Part shown: positions 39,725 through 48,378 of the stretch, piece after piece | How the letters are laid out: every line of letters begins with the position of its first letter | How positions within the stretch are numbered: the first letter of the stretch is position 1 | From: Rhodococcus sp. 06-462-5 | GTDB taxonomy: Bacteria; Actinomycetota; Actinomycetes; Mycobacteriales; Mycobacteriaceae | Assembly: GCF_002258315.1 (NCBI RefSeq) | Contig: NZ_NOYD01000005.1 | Location: 1 to 55,485 of the forward strand | Reading direction: 5' to 3' | Length of the DNA: 55,485 bases | Position numbers and translations under genes: made by a program | The notes under the pieces: model-generated | Told to the model about the DNA's origin: nothing | Databases searched by the model: none | The model's input: the letters and a program-made list of their open reading frames with translations, nothing else

Positions 39725-40057
39725 ATGGCCGAGCTCGTCGTCGAAACCGAGGGGGTCCTCGCATACGGTGCGGTGGCGTCGACCATGGCCGAGCAGATCG
39801 CTGCCGCGGGTGCAGCTGCCGCCGCGTGCGGCCCCGCTGTGCTGGCTCCGGTCTTCGGCCTGATCGGGCAGGAATTTCTCGGCGCAGTCACCGGTACCCA
39901 TCTGGCGCACACCGATGCCGTGGTGCGCCTGGCCGGCGCGGTGGCGAGCATCGGTTCCGCGGCCACCGCGTCCGCAGTCTCGTACGCCCTCACCGATGCC
40001 GGCACCGGCGCAACCGTTGCGGCCTCGGCCGCCGGTATCGCACCGGACGCGCGGTAA
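39725..40057 (+). CDS. EspC-like type VII secretion target protein
   Basis: 110 residues from ATG 39725, with AGGGGG 6 nt upstream. Two Ala-rich helices are joined by a [13 protein letters not shown] turn. At the end of the second helix is Y87-A-L-T-D91, matching the YxxxD/E general secretion signal of type VII substrates. The profile matches the EspC-like type VII secretion target family. The next gene follows the stop directly, so the two proteins may form the heterodimer that is secreted. No ESX core gene is in the window. Confidence 0.7.
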   Translation: MAELVVETEGVLAYGAVASTMAEQIAAAGAAAAACGPAVLAPVFGLIGQEFLGAVTGTHLAHTDAVVRLAGAVASIGSAATASAVSYALTDAGTGATVAASAAGIAPDAR

Positions 40058-41173
40058 GTGTCGATGATCGATCTGCTGGCCCGTCCCATCGTCGATCTGC
40101 TCGGAGCCTTCGGCAACGGGGCGCTCCCCACAGGGGGACCGGCCGACGTGCTGCGGGTGTCCTCGGCAGCGATCGAGGCGGCTCAGGGAATCGGCAGGGT
40201 CGCGGTCACCGAGCTCGCTGCGAACTGGAACGGTGAGTCCGCCGACGCGGCCATTCGCTACGCCGAGAACGCTCATTCGAGTGCAATCGCACTCGCCGAC
40301 CACGCCGACGACATCGCCGCCGTCGTCGATCAGGCCTGCCGCGACACCAATCAGGGCTTCCTCGAACTGCAGGCGATCGTGCAGTCCTTCGTGGGAATCG
40401 CACTGGCGGCCGGGCCGATCATCACCACTCCGCCGGGGCAGACCATGCTGATCACGGCGGCCATCGAGCATCTCGAGCGAGCTCTCGTGGTGGTGGCCAG
40501 GGTTCGCGGCGAATTGGCCGTCCACACCGCGAACATCGTTCAATTGACCGCTCCGCCTTCGGTTCCCGCCCCCGTGGGCGGCGGACCGACACCGACTCCC
40601 GGCTCGTCCTCGAATCTCATGACCTCGCCCGCGACAGCACAGGTGATCGAGGCTGGCGAGAAGCTGGCGAAGACATTCGCGCAGTCGGTCTCCTCGCCTG
40701 CAACGGGAGCCGACGTGACGAGTAGTGGCGGTGGCGGCGCACAGAACTTCATGGGCAATTCGACGGACAGCACCGGCGGGGGCGTCCAGGTGCGCTTGCC
40801 CGACGGCAGTACCGTCACCGCACCCAACGCCGAAGCCGCGGGCGCAGTCCGCAGCGCACTCACCCAACAGGGTGTGCCCTACGCGTGGGGTGGCACCACG
40901 CCGGGCCGCGGGCTCGACTGCAGCGGATTGACCCAGTGGGCGTACGCGCAGCAGGGCGTCGAGATCCCGCGTCTGGCACAGGAACAGGACATCGGATCCG
41001 CCGTGGCACCGGGTGAGGTGATGCCCGGTGACCTCGCAGTCTGGGACGGGCACGTGGCCATGGTCATCGGAAACGGTCAGCTCGTCGAGGCAGGCGATCC
41101 CGTACAGGTGGGACCGATCAGAACGACCAACAGCGGTATGGGCTTCAAGGGCTTCTACCGTCCGACCGAATGA
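40058..41173 (+). CDS. WXG-NlpC/P60 cell-wall hydrolase, probable type VII secretion substrate
   Basis: 371 residues; GTG 40058 directly follows the upstream TAA (ATG 40064 is an alternative). Residues ~30-160 form helical hairpins with W57-N-G (a WXG turn) and no classical signal peptide. Residues ~165-250 are a Pro/Gly/Ser/Thr linker. Residues ~255-371 are an NlpC/P60 endopeptidase: YAWGGTTPGRGLDCSGLTQW with catalytic Cys288 and WDGHVAMVIGNG with His332. Such enzymes cut peptidoglycan stem peptides outside the cell. The WXG half presumably pairs with the EspC-like protein for export (inference). Confidence 0.85.
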   Translation: MSMIDLLARPIVDLLGAFGNGALPTGGPADVLRVSSAAIEAAQGIGRVAVTELAANWNGESADAAIRYAENAHSSAIALADHADDIAAVVDQACRDTNQGFLELQAIVQSFVGIALAAGPIITTPPGQTMLITAAIEHLERALVVVARVRGELAVHTANIVQLTAPPSVPAPVGGGPTPTPGSSSNLMTSPATAQVIEAGEKLAKTFAQSVSSPATGADVTSSGGGGAQNFMGNSTDSTGGGVQVRLPDGSTVTAPNAEAAGAVRSALTQQGVPYAWGGTTPGRGLDCSGLTQWAYAQQGVEIPRLAQEQDIGSAVAPGEVMPGDLAVWDGHVAMVIGNGQLVEAGDPVQVGPIRTTNSGMGFKGFYRPTE

Positions 41174-41184
41174 GGGGCCAGACA

Positions 41185-41523
41185 ATGTCGGACTCGGACA
41201 CCCCCGTCGTCAGCGCGGTATCGGGAACTCGATCGGGATCGGTGACGGTGCGTGCCACCGAACACGGACTGCCGATCGGAATCGTCATCGACGAACGCGA
41301 ACTGCGATACGGCGGAGGCGCATTGGCGTCGACGATTCTCGATCACTGCGTACGGGCGAGTGCGGCCGCACGAGCCCAGCGCCGCACCCTCCTCGCCGAG
41401 GACGGCGTTCCCACCGAGGTTCTCGATCGTCTCGGTCTGCCCACCCGTGCTCGAGTCTCCGCCGAAGCGAACGCCGATCTCGCACAGGACTCCGCACCCA
41501 CGAGTTGGTTGAAGCAGGTATGA
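41185..41523 (+). CDS. YbaB/EbfC-like protein A
   Basis: 112 residues from ATG 41185, where AGGGG 8 nt upstream serves as ribosome site; an ATG at 41170 overlapping the hydrolase stop is the alternative. The central part (SGSVTVRATEHGLPIGIVID, then ALASTILDHCVRASAAA) follows the YbaB fold: a curved sheet and a C-terminal helix. YbaB proteins bind DNA, but some in ESX loci (the EspL group) stabilise secretion substrates. The second role fits this setting. It overlaps the next gene (ATGA). Confidence 0.6.
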   Translation: MSDSDTPVVSAVSGTRSGSVTVRATEHGLPIGIVIDERELRYGGGALASTILDHCVRASAAARAQRRTLLAEDGVPTEVLDRLGLPTRARVSAEANADLAQDSAPTSWLKQV

Positions 41524-41834
41524 CCCACGCCCACACCACCGAACTCGACGCTCTGGTCGACAGCGCCCAGCACCGGCTCGATGCGCTCCGTGAAACACAC
41601 GAGCGACTGGACCGCATCAGAATTCGACTCACCTCGCCGGACGATCTGGTGACCGTGGTCGCCGATGGATCCGGCGCCATGGTCGAGCTCGAACTGGCCG
41701 AGAACCTCGGCTCGGTTGCCGCCCACGCCCTCGCGTCGACCATCACCGTAGTGGCTGCCGACGCCGCACTGGCGGCGCTCGACCAGCGCGAGGCGATCCT
41801 GCAAAGTCTGCAGGGTTCGTTCACAGACTCCTGA
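41520..41834 (+). CDS. YbaB/EbfC-like protein B
   Basis: 104 residues from ATG 41520. An N-terminal helix (ELDALVDSAQHRLDALRETH) is followed by the YbaB core: SPDDLVTVVADGSGAMVELE and a long helix (AAHALASTITVVAADAALAA). This is the usual actinobacterial YbaB-like layout. Together with the preceding protein it may make a heterodimer. It ends the type VII cassette; the next gene has its own promoter. Confidence 0.65.
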   Translation: MTHAHTTELDALVDSAQHRLDALRETHERLDRIRIRLTSPDDLVTVVADGSGAMVELELAENLGSVAAHALASTITVVAADAALAALDQREAILQSLQGSFTDS

Positions 41835-41836
41835 GA

Positions 41837-41842
41837 TAGGCT
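41837..41842 (+). promoter_or_regulatory. Candidate -10 element for the Rv3311-like gene
   Basis: TAGGCT lies exactly 7 nt before the ATG at 41850; same sequence and spacing as at 31413. Confidence 0.5.
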
Positions 41843-41849
41843 TCGCGCC

Positions 41850-43121
41850 ATGGCTGGAGACATCATCCCGATCGAACTCGGTCTCACCGCCGGTGACTTC
41901 TCGACACTGTGGGCACCGGAGTGGCGAGAAGGCGACGACGAGTGGGAGGCATTCCTCGGACACGAAGAAGACCTGTACGGATTCTCGACCGTCGCAGAGC
42001 TCGCGGCATTCGTCCGATCCGACGACGACAACGATCTCGTCGACCATCCGTCGTGGAAGGTGGTCTCCGCACTCGCCGCACACGAACTCGAGCCCGACGA
42101 TCTGCACCGCTTCGATCTGGTGGCGGTACCGGAGTTGGTGGCCTCAGACCCCGAGGCCGACGTTCTCGCCGAACTGCAGGCCACCTTCGACATCGTCTCC
42201 TCCATCGGCGATGTCTGCGAATTGCGACCCGTCACAAGCTTTTTCGGCTCCAACCCGTTCGTCGGGGCGGTCGGCGGAGGCGTCGAGAACTTCCTCGGTC
42301 GCGAGGGCGGAGAACTGTGGGACCGCATCGGAGCGGCCGTCGCCAAGCACTGGGACGACGTGCTCGACGCAGTCGACTCCATAGTCACCTCCCCCGATGT
42401 CGACTCCGCTGCCGTTGCCGTCGCCGAAGCCGAGATCACCGCAGCGGCAGAGAACGCCGTCGACGCCGATGACGTCACGGACGACATCGACTCCGATTCG
42501 GACGACGAAGACGATGACGACGACGACACCGCCGAGGTGGACCGCGATCCGATCGCCGCGGCCGCAGCCGAAGACACGTTCTGGACCACTGTCGGCATCG
42601 ACCCGATTCGCATCATCACCTCGGACGACACGCTCTACACCCTGCGGTGCTACCTCGGCGACAAGCCGGTGTTCCTCGGTCGCGGCGGCGCCATCAGCGT
42701 CTTCGGTTCCGAGCGTTCGTTGGCCCGGTATCTGGCCGACGATCACGATCACGATCTGGCGCAGGTCAGCACCTACTCCGACGTTCAGACCGCCGCCATC
42801 GACGGCTCCCTCGACATCGCGATCACCGACGACAACGTGTACGTGCTGCCCGGTCTGGCCGACGACCTCGCCGACGGGCCCACCGCAGTCGACGTCGAAC
42901 AATTGGATCTGGCCGTCGAATTGTTCACCGATGCAGCCGATTTCGCCGGTGACGATTCCGTCGACGAGGCGCTCGCCACGTCCACCCCACTGGGTTGGTA
43001 CGTCTCGTACACCCTCGAGCCCAGTCCCGACAGGCTCGCTCCGAGCGCGCCGTTCGACGTCGAGGCCGAAGCATGGCGCGCCCTGGAGCGCGAGTTCGAG
43101 AGCCGGCTGCGCAAGAAGTAG
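41850..43121 (+). CDS. Conserved hypothetical protein (Rv3311-like), acidic, with an Asp-rich linker
   Basis: 423 residues. It begins IIPIELGLTAGDFSTLWAPE. An Ala/Asp-rich middle ends in a run of nearly pure Asp/Glu/Ser (about residues 205-232), and a second domain starts at TFWTTVGIDPIRI. The two flanking halves look folded and the linker disordered. Size and position upstream of add match M. tuberculosis Rv3311, a conserved protein of unknown function. No signal peptide or membrane helix is seen. Confidence 0.7.
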   Translation: MAGDIIPIELGLTAGDFSTLWAPEWREGDDEWEAFLGHEEDLYGFSTVAELAAFVRSDDDNDLVDHPSWKVVSALAAHELEPDDLHRFDLVAVPELVASDPEADVLAELQATFDIVSSIGDVCELRPVTSFFGSNPFVGAVGGGVENFLGREGGELWDRIGAAVAKHWDDVLDAVDSIVTSPDVDSAAVAVAEAEITAAAENAVDADDVTDDIDSDSDDEDDDDDDTAEVDRDPIAAAAAEDTFWTTVGIDPIRIITSDDTLYTLRCYLGDKPVFLGRGGAISVFGSERSLARYLADDHDHDLAQVSTYSDVQTAAIDGSLDIAITDDNVYVLPGLADDLADGPTAVDVEQLDLAVELFTDAADFAGDDSVDEALATSTPLGWYVSYTLEPSPDRLAPSAPFDVEAEAWRALEREFESRLRKK

Positions 43122-43142
43122 CCGCCCGCCGGGCCCGATCGA

Positions 43143-44267
43143 TCAGCCGATCAGAACTGCGTATCCGGGCTTGATGACGTCGTCGATCAGGGCCAGCCTC
43201 TCGTCGAACGGCAGGAACGCCGACTTCATCGCGTTGATGGTGAATCGCTCGAGATCGCTCCAGCCGTAGCCGAAGGTCTCGACGAGCTTGACCATCTCAC
43301 GACTCATCGAGGTATCGCTCATCAACCGGTTGTCGGTGTTGACGGTGACTCGGAATCGCAGTCGGGCAAGCAGATCGAACGGGTGCGTCGCCAACGATTC
43401 GACGGCACCGGTCTGGACGTTGGAGCTGGGGCACAGCTCGAGGGGCATCCTGGTGTCGCGGACGTAGGCCGCCAACAGGCCGAGTTCGGGACTGCCGTCG
43501 GCACCGGTGGTGATGTCGTCGGTGATCCGAACCCCGTGACCGAGCCTGTCGGTGCCGCAGAACGCCACCGCTTCCTGGATCGACGGCAGACCGAATGCCT
43601 CCCCCGCGTGAATGGTGAAGTGCGCGTTGCTCGCTCGCATGTACTCGAACGCGTCGAGGTGGCGACTGGGAGGGAAGCCCGCTTCGGCGCCGGCGATGTC
43701 GAAGCCGACGACGCCGCGGTCACGGAACCGAACCGTCAGCTCGGCGATCTCCCGTGAGCGCGCCGCGTGCCGCATCGCCGTGAGCAACGTGCCGATCGTG
43801 ATGTTCTTGCCGCGCACCTTGGCCGCGGAGATCCCGGCTTCGAAGCCGGCAAGGGTATGGGCGACAACCTCGTCGAGGGTCAGTCCGCGCTCGAGGTGCT
43901 GTTCCGGCGCGAAGCGCACCTCGGCGTACACGACGCCGTCGTCGGCCAGATCCTCGGCGCATTCGCGCGCCACTCGGAACAGCCCTTCGGGGGTCTGCAT
44001 CACGGCGACGGTGTGCGCGAACGTCTCGAGATACCGCACGAGCGAGCCACTGTCCGCGGCGTCGCGGAACCACTCGCCCAACGCTGCACCGTCGGTGGCG
44101 GGAAGATCGCCGTAACCGCATTCTTCGGCCAGCTCCAACACGGTCTGCGGGCGGAGTCCGCCGTCGAGGTGATCGTGCAACAACGCCTTGGGAGCTGTCC
44201 TGATCGACGCGAGATCGAGTGGCGCACTGCCACCGATCGAGGACTGAGTGTTCTCCGCGGTGCTCAT
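43143..44267 (-). CDS. add: Adenosine deaminase
   Basis: 374 residues from ATG 44267. Zinc and catalytic residues are in place: LLHDHLDGG (His31 and His33), [10 protein letters not shown] (His and catalytic Glu), DRLGHGVRI (His) and VNTDNRLMS (the metal-binding Asp). SSNVQTGAV precedes the last motif. It deaminates adenosine and deoxyadenosine to inosine for use by the DeoD phosphorylase. TACCGT 6 nt upstream of the ATG suggests a leaderless transcript. Confidence 0.94.
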   Translation of the reverse strand: MSTAENTQSSIGGSAPLDLASIRTAPKALLHDHLDGGLRPQTVLELAEECGYGDLPATDGAALGEWFRDAADSGSLVRYLETFAHTVAVMQTPEGLFRVARECAEDLADDGVVYAEVRFAPEQHLERGLTLDEVVAHTLAGFEAGISAAKVRGKNITIGTLLTAMRHAARSREIAELTVRFRDRGVVGFDIAGAEAGFPPSRHLDAFEYMRASNAHFTIHAGEAFGLPSIQEAVAFCGTDRLGHGVRITDDITTGADGSPELGLLAAYVRDTRMPLELCPSSNVQTGAVESLATHPFDLLARLRFRVTVNTDNRLMSDTSMSREMVKLVETFGYGWSDLERFTINAMKSAFLPFDERLALIDDVIKPGYAVLIG

Positions 44268-44273
44268 GTGACG

Positions 44274-44279
44274 ACGGTA
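44274..44279 (-). promoter_or_regulatory. Candidate -10 element for add
   Basis: Reverse-strand TACCGT lies 6 nt before the ATG at 44267. Confidence 0.4.
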
Positions 44280-44395
44280 GCGTGCGGCCCGCGCGCACGC
44301 GCGTCCGCCGGAACCCATCGGCGAGTCCGCGGATTCCGGCGAACCCCGCCACTTCTGCGACCCATTCCGTTGCATTGTTACTCCGATGAAAACAA

Positions 44396-44427
44396 TTCCG
44401 TCGATACACAGCGAATCAGCGACGGAA
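44396..44427. promoter_or_regulatory. Inverted repeat upstream of the APC permease (operator candidate)
   Basis: TTCCGTCG (44396-44403) and CGACGGAA (44420-44427) are perfect 8-bp arms separated by 16 bp. They lie ~85 bp before the permease ATG, in the 245-bp gap shared with add. A dimeric regulator site is inferred; the Lrp protein at 50024 is a candidate. Confidence 0.35.
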
Positions 44428-44512
44428 ATCGTAGTGTTCATCCCACACACGCGGCCGATTCTGTCGGGTCCCCCTCCGACGTCCTCGGTCGACTCGAACC
44501 TCGGAGAGACTT

Positions 44513-46015
44513 ATGTCCACTGTGGAACCGCCGAACACCCTTCCGGGTAAAGGACTCAACACCGGCGCTCTCGGGTTGGTCGGCAACATCGTCATCGGAC
44601 TGTCGGCAGTGGCCCCGGCCTACAGTCTGGCCGCCACCCTCGGCTACGTCGTGTTGGCCGTCGGCGACAAAGCGCCGTCGATGTTTCTCATCGCGTTCGT
44701 CCCGATGCTGCTCACGGCCTTCGCCTACCGGGAATTGGGACGCGACACCCCGGACTGCGGAACGTCGTTCACGTGGGGCACCAAAGCCTTCGGACCCTGG
44801 GTCGGCTGGATGGCGGGATGGGGGCTGGCAGTCTCGGCGATCATCGTGCTGGCCAACGTCGCCGAGATCGCCGCCATCTACCTGTTCGAGTTCCTGGGGC
44901 TGTCGGGGTTGGCGGAATCCACCGCTGCCAAGGTCGCCCTCGGCTCGTTCTTCATCGCCTCGATGACCTACGTCAGTTTTCGCGGCATCCTCATCAGCGA
45001 ACGCATGCAGAACGTGCTGCTCGTCGTGCAGTTCGGGGTGCTCATCGGAGTGTCGGTGACGGCACTGGTCAAGGTGGGGGCGGGCACCGCAGGGCCGCAG
45101 GCCATCACACCCCAGTGGAGTTGGTTGGTGCCGACCGGAGTGACGATGTCCGACGCGGCCCAGGCCATCATCCTGTGCATCTTCATCTACTGGGGATGGG
45201 ATGCCTGCCTGGCCGTCGGCGAGGAAACGAAGGACTCGGAGAAGACGCCGGGACGCGCCGCGGTGATCACGACGCTGATCCTCGTCGCGACATACGTTCT
45301 CGTCGGATACGCGGTGCAGTCGTTCGCCGGGTTCGGCGATACCGGCATCGGCCTGAACAACCCGGACAACGTCGACGACGTGCTCACCATCCTCGGCGGT
45401 CCGGTTGCCGGCTCGATCGTGGCGTCGCTGCTGCTGTTGACGGTCTCGATCTCGGCTCTGTCCTCGACCCAGACGACCATCCTGCCCACCGCCCGCGGAA
45501 CCCTGTCGATGGCCGTCTACGAGGCCCTCCCCAAGCGGTTCGCGAGCGTCCATCCCAAGTACATGACGCCCGGCTTCGGCACCCTCGTGATGGGAGTCGC
45601 GGCCCTGCTGTTCTACCTGGTGCTCACCTTCGTCAGCGCCAACGCACTCCAGGATTCGGTGGCGTCGCTCGGCCTCGCGGTCGCCTTCTACTACGGCATC
45701 ACCGCGTACGCGTGCGTCTGGTATTTCCGTCGGACCTTGTTCTCGTCCGCCCGAAACCTGTTCATGCGCGGCATCTTTCCGCTTCTCGGTGGGCTGTCCA
45801 TGACGTGGGCGTTCGTCCAGAGCGCGGTCGACATGATCAAGCCCGACTACGGTTACACCGTCTACGGTCCGATCGGCGGAGTGTTCGTTCTCGGTGTCGG
45901 CATGCTGGTACTCGGCATTCCGCTCATGCTGCTGTGCTTCGTGGGGAACAAGGACTTCTTCCAGGGCAAGACACTCACCGCGTCGACCGACGTCAAGGTT
46001 CCCGACACTTACTAG
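44513..46015 (+). CDS. APC-superfamily amino acid/polyamine permease
   Basis: 500 residues, with GGAGAG upstream. About twelve membrane helices can be traced. The first contains NIVIGLSAVAPAYSLAATLG (helix-break region typical of APC carriers), and later GWDACLAVGEETKDSEKTPG is the conserved cytoplasmic loop after helix 6. No periplasmic binding domain. It likely imports an amine or amino acid degraded by the downstream oxidase, dehydrogenase and aminotransferase (context inference). It is followed closely by a universal stress protein, a common partner. Confidence 0.87.
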   Translation: MSTVEPPNTLPGKGLNTGALGLVGNIVIGLSAVAPAYSLAATLGYVVLAVGDKAPSMFLIAFVPMLLTAFAYRELGRDTPDCGTSFTWGTKAFGPWVGWMAGWGLAVSAIIVLANVAEIAAIYLFEFLGLSGLAESTAAKVALGSFFIASMTYVSFRGILISERMQNVLLVVQFGVLIGVSVTALVKVGAGTAGPQAITPQWSWLVPTGVTMSDAAQAIILCIFIYWGWDACLAVGEETKDSEKTPGRAAVITTLILVATYVLVGYAVQSFAGFGDTGIGLNNPDNVDDVLTILGGPVAGSIVASLLLLTVSISALSSTQTTILPTARGTLSMAVYEALPKRFASVHPKYMTPGFGTLVMGVAALLFYLVLTFVSANALQDSVASLGLAVAFYYGITAYACVWYFRRTLFSSARNLFMRGIFPLLGGLSMTWAFVQSAVDMIKPDYGYTVYGPIGGVFVLGVGMLVLGIPLMLLCFVGNKDFFQGKTLTASTDVKVPDTY

Positions 46016-46035
46016 AAGAGAAGGACACCGCGCTC

Positions 46036-46890
46036 ATGAAGATCACCGTCGGCTACCTCGCCACACCCAGCGGCGACGACGGCGTAGCCCTGGCCACCGC
46101 CCTCGCCCGCGCCCTCGACGCGTCCATCGACATCGTGCTGGTCATGGCCGTCGACGAACCTGTGATGGAAGGCAGCGGACCGTACCGAAAAGTTCTCGAG
46201 GCCAAGGCGCGGGGCTGGGTGGACGACGCGGCCGCCCAGGTGCCGTCGGGCATCGAGGTGACCACGCACGTGCTCTCCCACGAGTCGTTCGCCCGCGCCC
46301 TGATCGACTTCGCGGTGAACACCGATGCCGACATGATCGTCGTCGGCGGTGCCGGTGACGGCCTGCTGAACCGGCACTCGATCGGGTCGGTCGCCAGTCA
46401 ACTGCTGCACGCGTCGGAGGTGCCGCTGGCACTTGCCCCTCGGGGCTACCGGCTCTCGAACGCACCGATCACCGACCTGACCGTCGCCGTCCCCACTCGA
46501 GCCTCCGCTCCGAATCCGCTGCCCTTCGCCATCACTCTTGCCAGCGCGGCGCACGTGCCGGTGCGATTGGTGTCGCTGGTCTCGCTCGAGCCGACCGGGG
46601 CCCCGAGCGACGAGACGTCACTGGACACCCGTCGACGACAGGTCGCCGCCGCGCAGGACAATCTCGACCACGCTGTGCGCACCCTCCCCGATATCGAGGG
46701 CCTGCAGTCTGTCGTCGCCGACGGGTCGACACTGGACGAGGCGATGGGCAACCTCGACTGGAAGCCGGGCGATGTGCTGTTCCTGGGCTCGAGTCGATTG
46801 GCGACTCCCAAGCGGGTGTTCCTCGGTTCCAGCGCAGCCAAGATTCTGCGGGCTGCGCCGGTGCCGGTGGTCGTCGTTCCCCACGAGTAA
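46036..46890 (+). CDS. Tandem-domain universal stress protein (UspA family)
   Basis: 284 residues from ATG 46036, 20 nt after the permease stop. It has two Usp domains. The first ends with the ATP-binding signature DMIVVGGAGDGLLNRHSIGS (G-x2-G-x9-G-S type). The second ends VLFLGSSRLATPKRVFLG and VPVVVVPHE. Usp proteins often regulate or bind adjacent APC permeases. It probably shares the permease transcript and ends at the large hairpin that follows. Confidence 0.87.
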   Translation: MKITVGYLATPSGDDGVALATALARALDASIDIVLVMAVDEPVMEGSGPYRKVLEAKARGWVDDAAAQVPSGIEVTTHVLSHESFARALIDFAVNTDADMIVVGGAGDGLLNRHSIGSVASQLLHASEVPLALAPRGYRLSNAPITDLTVAVPTRASAPNPLPFAITLASAAHVPVRLVSLVSLEPTGAPSDETSLDTRRRQVAAAQDNLDHAVRTLPDIEGLQSVVADGSTLDEAMGNLDWKPGDVLFLGSSRLATPKRVFLGSSAAKILRAAPVPVVVVPHE

Positions 46891-46897
46891 GTGCCAC

Positions 46898-46949
46898 AGG
46901 CAGTGGTGCGGTTGAGTGCCATGGGTGGCACTCAACCGCACCACTGCCT
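46898..46949. terminator. Large perfect inverted repeat, bidirectional terminator
   Basis: Two perfectly complementary 23-bp arms (46898-46920 and 46927-46949) surround a 6-nt loop (ATGGGT). It lies between the convergent universal-stress and amine-oxidase genes, 7-8 bp from each stop. Ends of the left arm read AGGCAGTGG ... GAGTGCC. Confidence 0.75.
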
Positions 46950-46956
46950 TGGCATC

Positions 46957-48378
46957 TCAGCTGTCGAAGCCGAGCCCGAGGGCATCCATTCCCTTCAGCC
47001 ACAGTCCCCGTCGTCCCTCGTTGCGGTCTGCGCGGGCGAATTGGGCACGCGTGATGTTGATGCCGATGGATCTGATGGGCTCGGGTGGGAACGGCAGCGG
47101 CTTGGTGCGCACCATCTTCAGGCGTGTTCGCTCGGTGTCCTTGCCGTCCAACAGATCGAGGGCGGTGCGGGCCCCGAAGTGCGACGCGCCGACGCCGAGG
47201 CCGGTGAACCCGGCCACCGAGGCCACCCGTCCGTTCATGCCGAGATCCCAGAATGCGCTGAACCGCGAGCACGTGTCGATCGATCCGCCCCAGGCGTGGG
47301 TGGCTCGGATTCCCTCGAGACTCGGGAACATCTGCAGCAGGTGTTCGGCGAGCAATGCGAACTCTTCGGGATGTTGGGTTCGGCGTGGGTCGGTGTCACT
47401 ACCGTAGAAGTAGTGCGCATCCCACCCGCCGAACAGGATGCGATCGTCCGCCGTCAACCGGAAGTAGTGGAATCTGTTGCCGGAGTCGGCCAACCCTTCG
47501 CGGCCGGACCAGCCGATGTCGGCGAGCTGTGACGGATTCAGCGGCTCGGTCATGATCACGTAGTCCCATACCGGGACGATCCAGTGACGGAGCTTGCGAC
47601 GCAACGATTTCGATGCCGAGGTGGCCAGCAGAACCTTGGCTGCCTCGATGGTGCCGTAGCCCGTCTTCACTCGAATACCGTTGCCGGACTTGTCGATCGA
47701 CAGTGCCCTGGTGTTCTCGTGAATGCGAACGCCGAGCGACTCGGCCGCGTCGGCCAGGCCCCACGCCAGTTTGGCGGGGTCGATCATCGCGACGTCGGGG
47801 TCGAAGAGTGCACCGCGCGCCATCGGTGAGGTGACTCTCGACGCCGCCGCAGCGGCGTCGAGGTACTCCATCGACTGCGACAACCGTGCCGCCTCGTCGC
47901 CGAGCTCACGTAGATCGTCGACCTGCCAGTCGAAGTTGGCGATGTCCAGCTCGCCGGTGCGCTCGATGTCGGCGTCGATTCCGTACTTCTCCGCCGTCGC
48001 GCAGATCGCGTCGAGCGTCTCTGTTCCCATGCGCAGCAGCTCGGGCAGTTCGTCCGCGTAGCGGTCCAGTCCGTTGCTCAGTCCGTGCGTCAGGCTGGCC
48101 GCGCAGAAGCCACCGTTGCGTCCGGTTGCGCCCTCGGCGATGCGGTCGCCTTCGAGCACCACGATCGATCGGTTCGGGTTCTCCTCGGCCGCGTGCAGAG
48201 CCGCCCACAATCCGGTGAACCCGCCGCCGACGATCACCAGATCCGCTGTCGCAGAGCCGGTGTGCCGACTGCGCGGAGCCGGGCGTTCGGGACGATCGAG
48301 CCAGTACGACTCCGGTGCCGCGCCCGCCACCATCGCCACGCCGCGTTCGGTGGGTGCGGTTGCCCATGATGTGCTCAT
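46957..48378 (-). CDS. FAD-dependent amine oxidase (PuuB-like DAO family)
   Basis: 473 residues from ATG 48378, overlapping the aldehyde dehydrogenase stop (ATGA). The FAD motif is LVIVGGGFTGLWAALHAAEE. GATGRNGGFCAASLTHGLS is the family stretch of gamma-glutamylputrescine oxidase-type enzymes, and HAWGGSIDTCSRFSAFW and GFTGLGVGASHFGA are C-terminal flavin loops. It oxidises an amine to an aldehyde with peroxide release; the aldehyde would go to the coupled dehydrogenase. The exact amine is not shown, and no PuuA-type glutamylating enzyme is present. Confidence 0.85.
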   Translation of the reverse strand: MSTSWATAPTERGVAMVAGAAPESYWLDRPERPAPRSRHTGSATADLVIVGGGFTGLWAALHAAEENPNRSIVVLEGDRIAEGATGRNGGFCAASLTHGLSNGLDRYADELPELLRMGTETLDAICATAEKYGIDADIERTGELDIANFDWQVDDLRELGDEAARLSQSMEYLDAAAAASRVTSPMARGALFDPDVAMIDPAKLAWGLADAAESLGVRIHENTRALSIDKSGNGIRVKTGYGTIEAAKVLLATSASKSLRRKLRHWIVPVWDYVIMTEPLNPSQLADIGWSGREGLADSGNRFHYFRLTADDRILFGGWDAHYFYGSDTDPRRTQHPEEFALLAEHLLQMFPSLEGIRATHAWGGSIDTCSRFSAFWDLGMNGRVASVAGFTGLGVGASHFGARTALDLLDGKDTERTRLKMVRTKPLPFPPEPIRSIGINITRAQFARADRNEGRRGLWLKGMDALGLGFDS

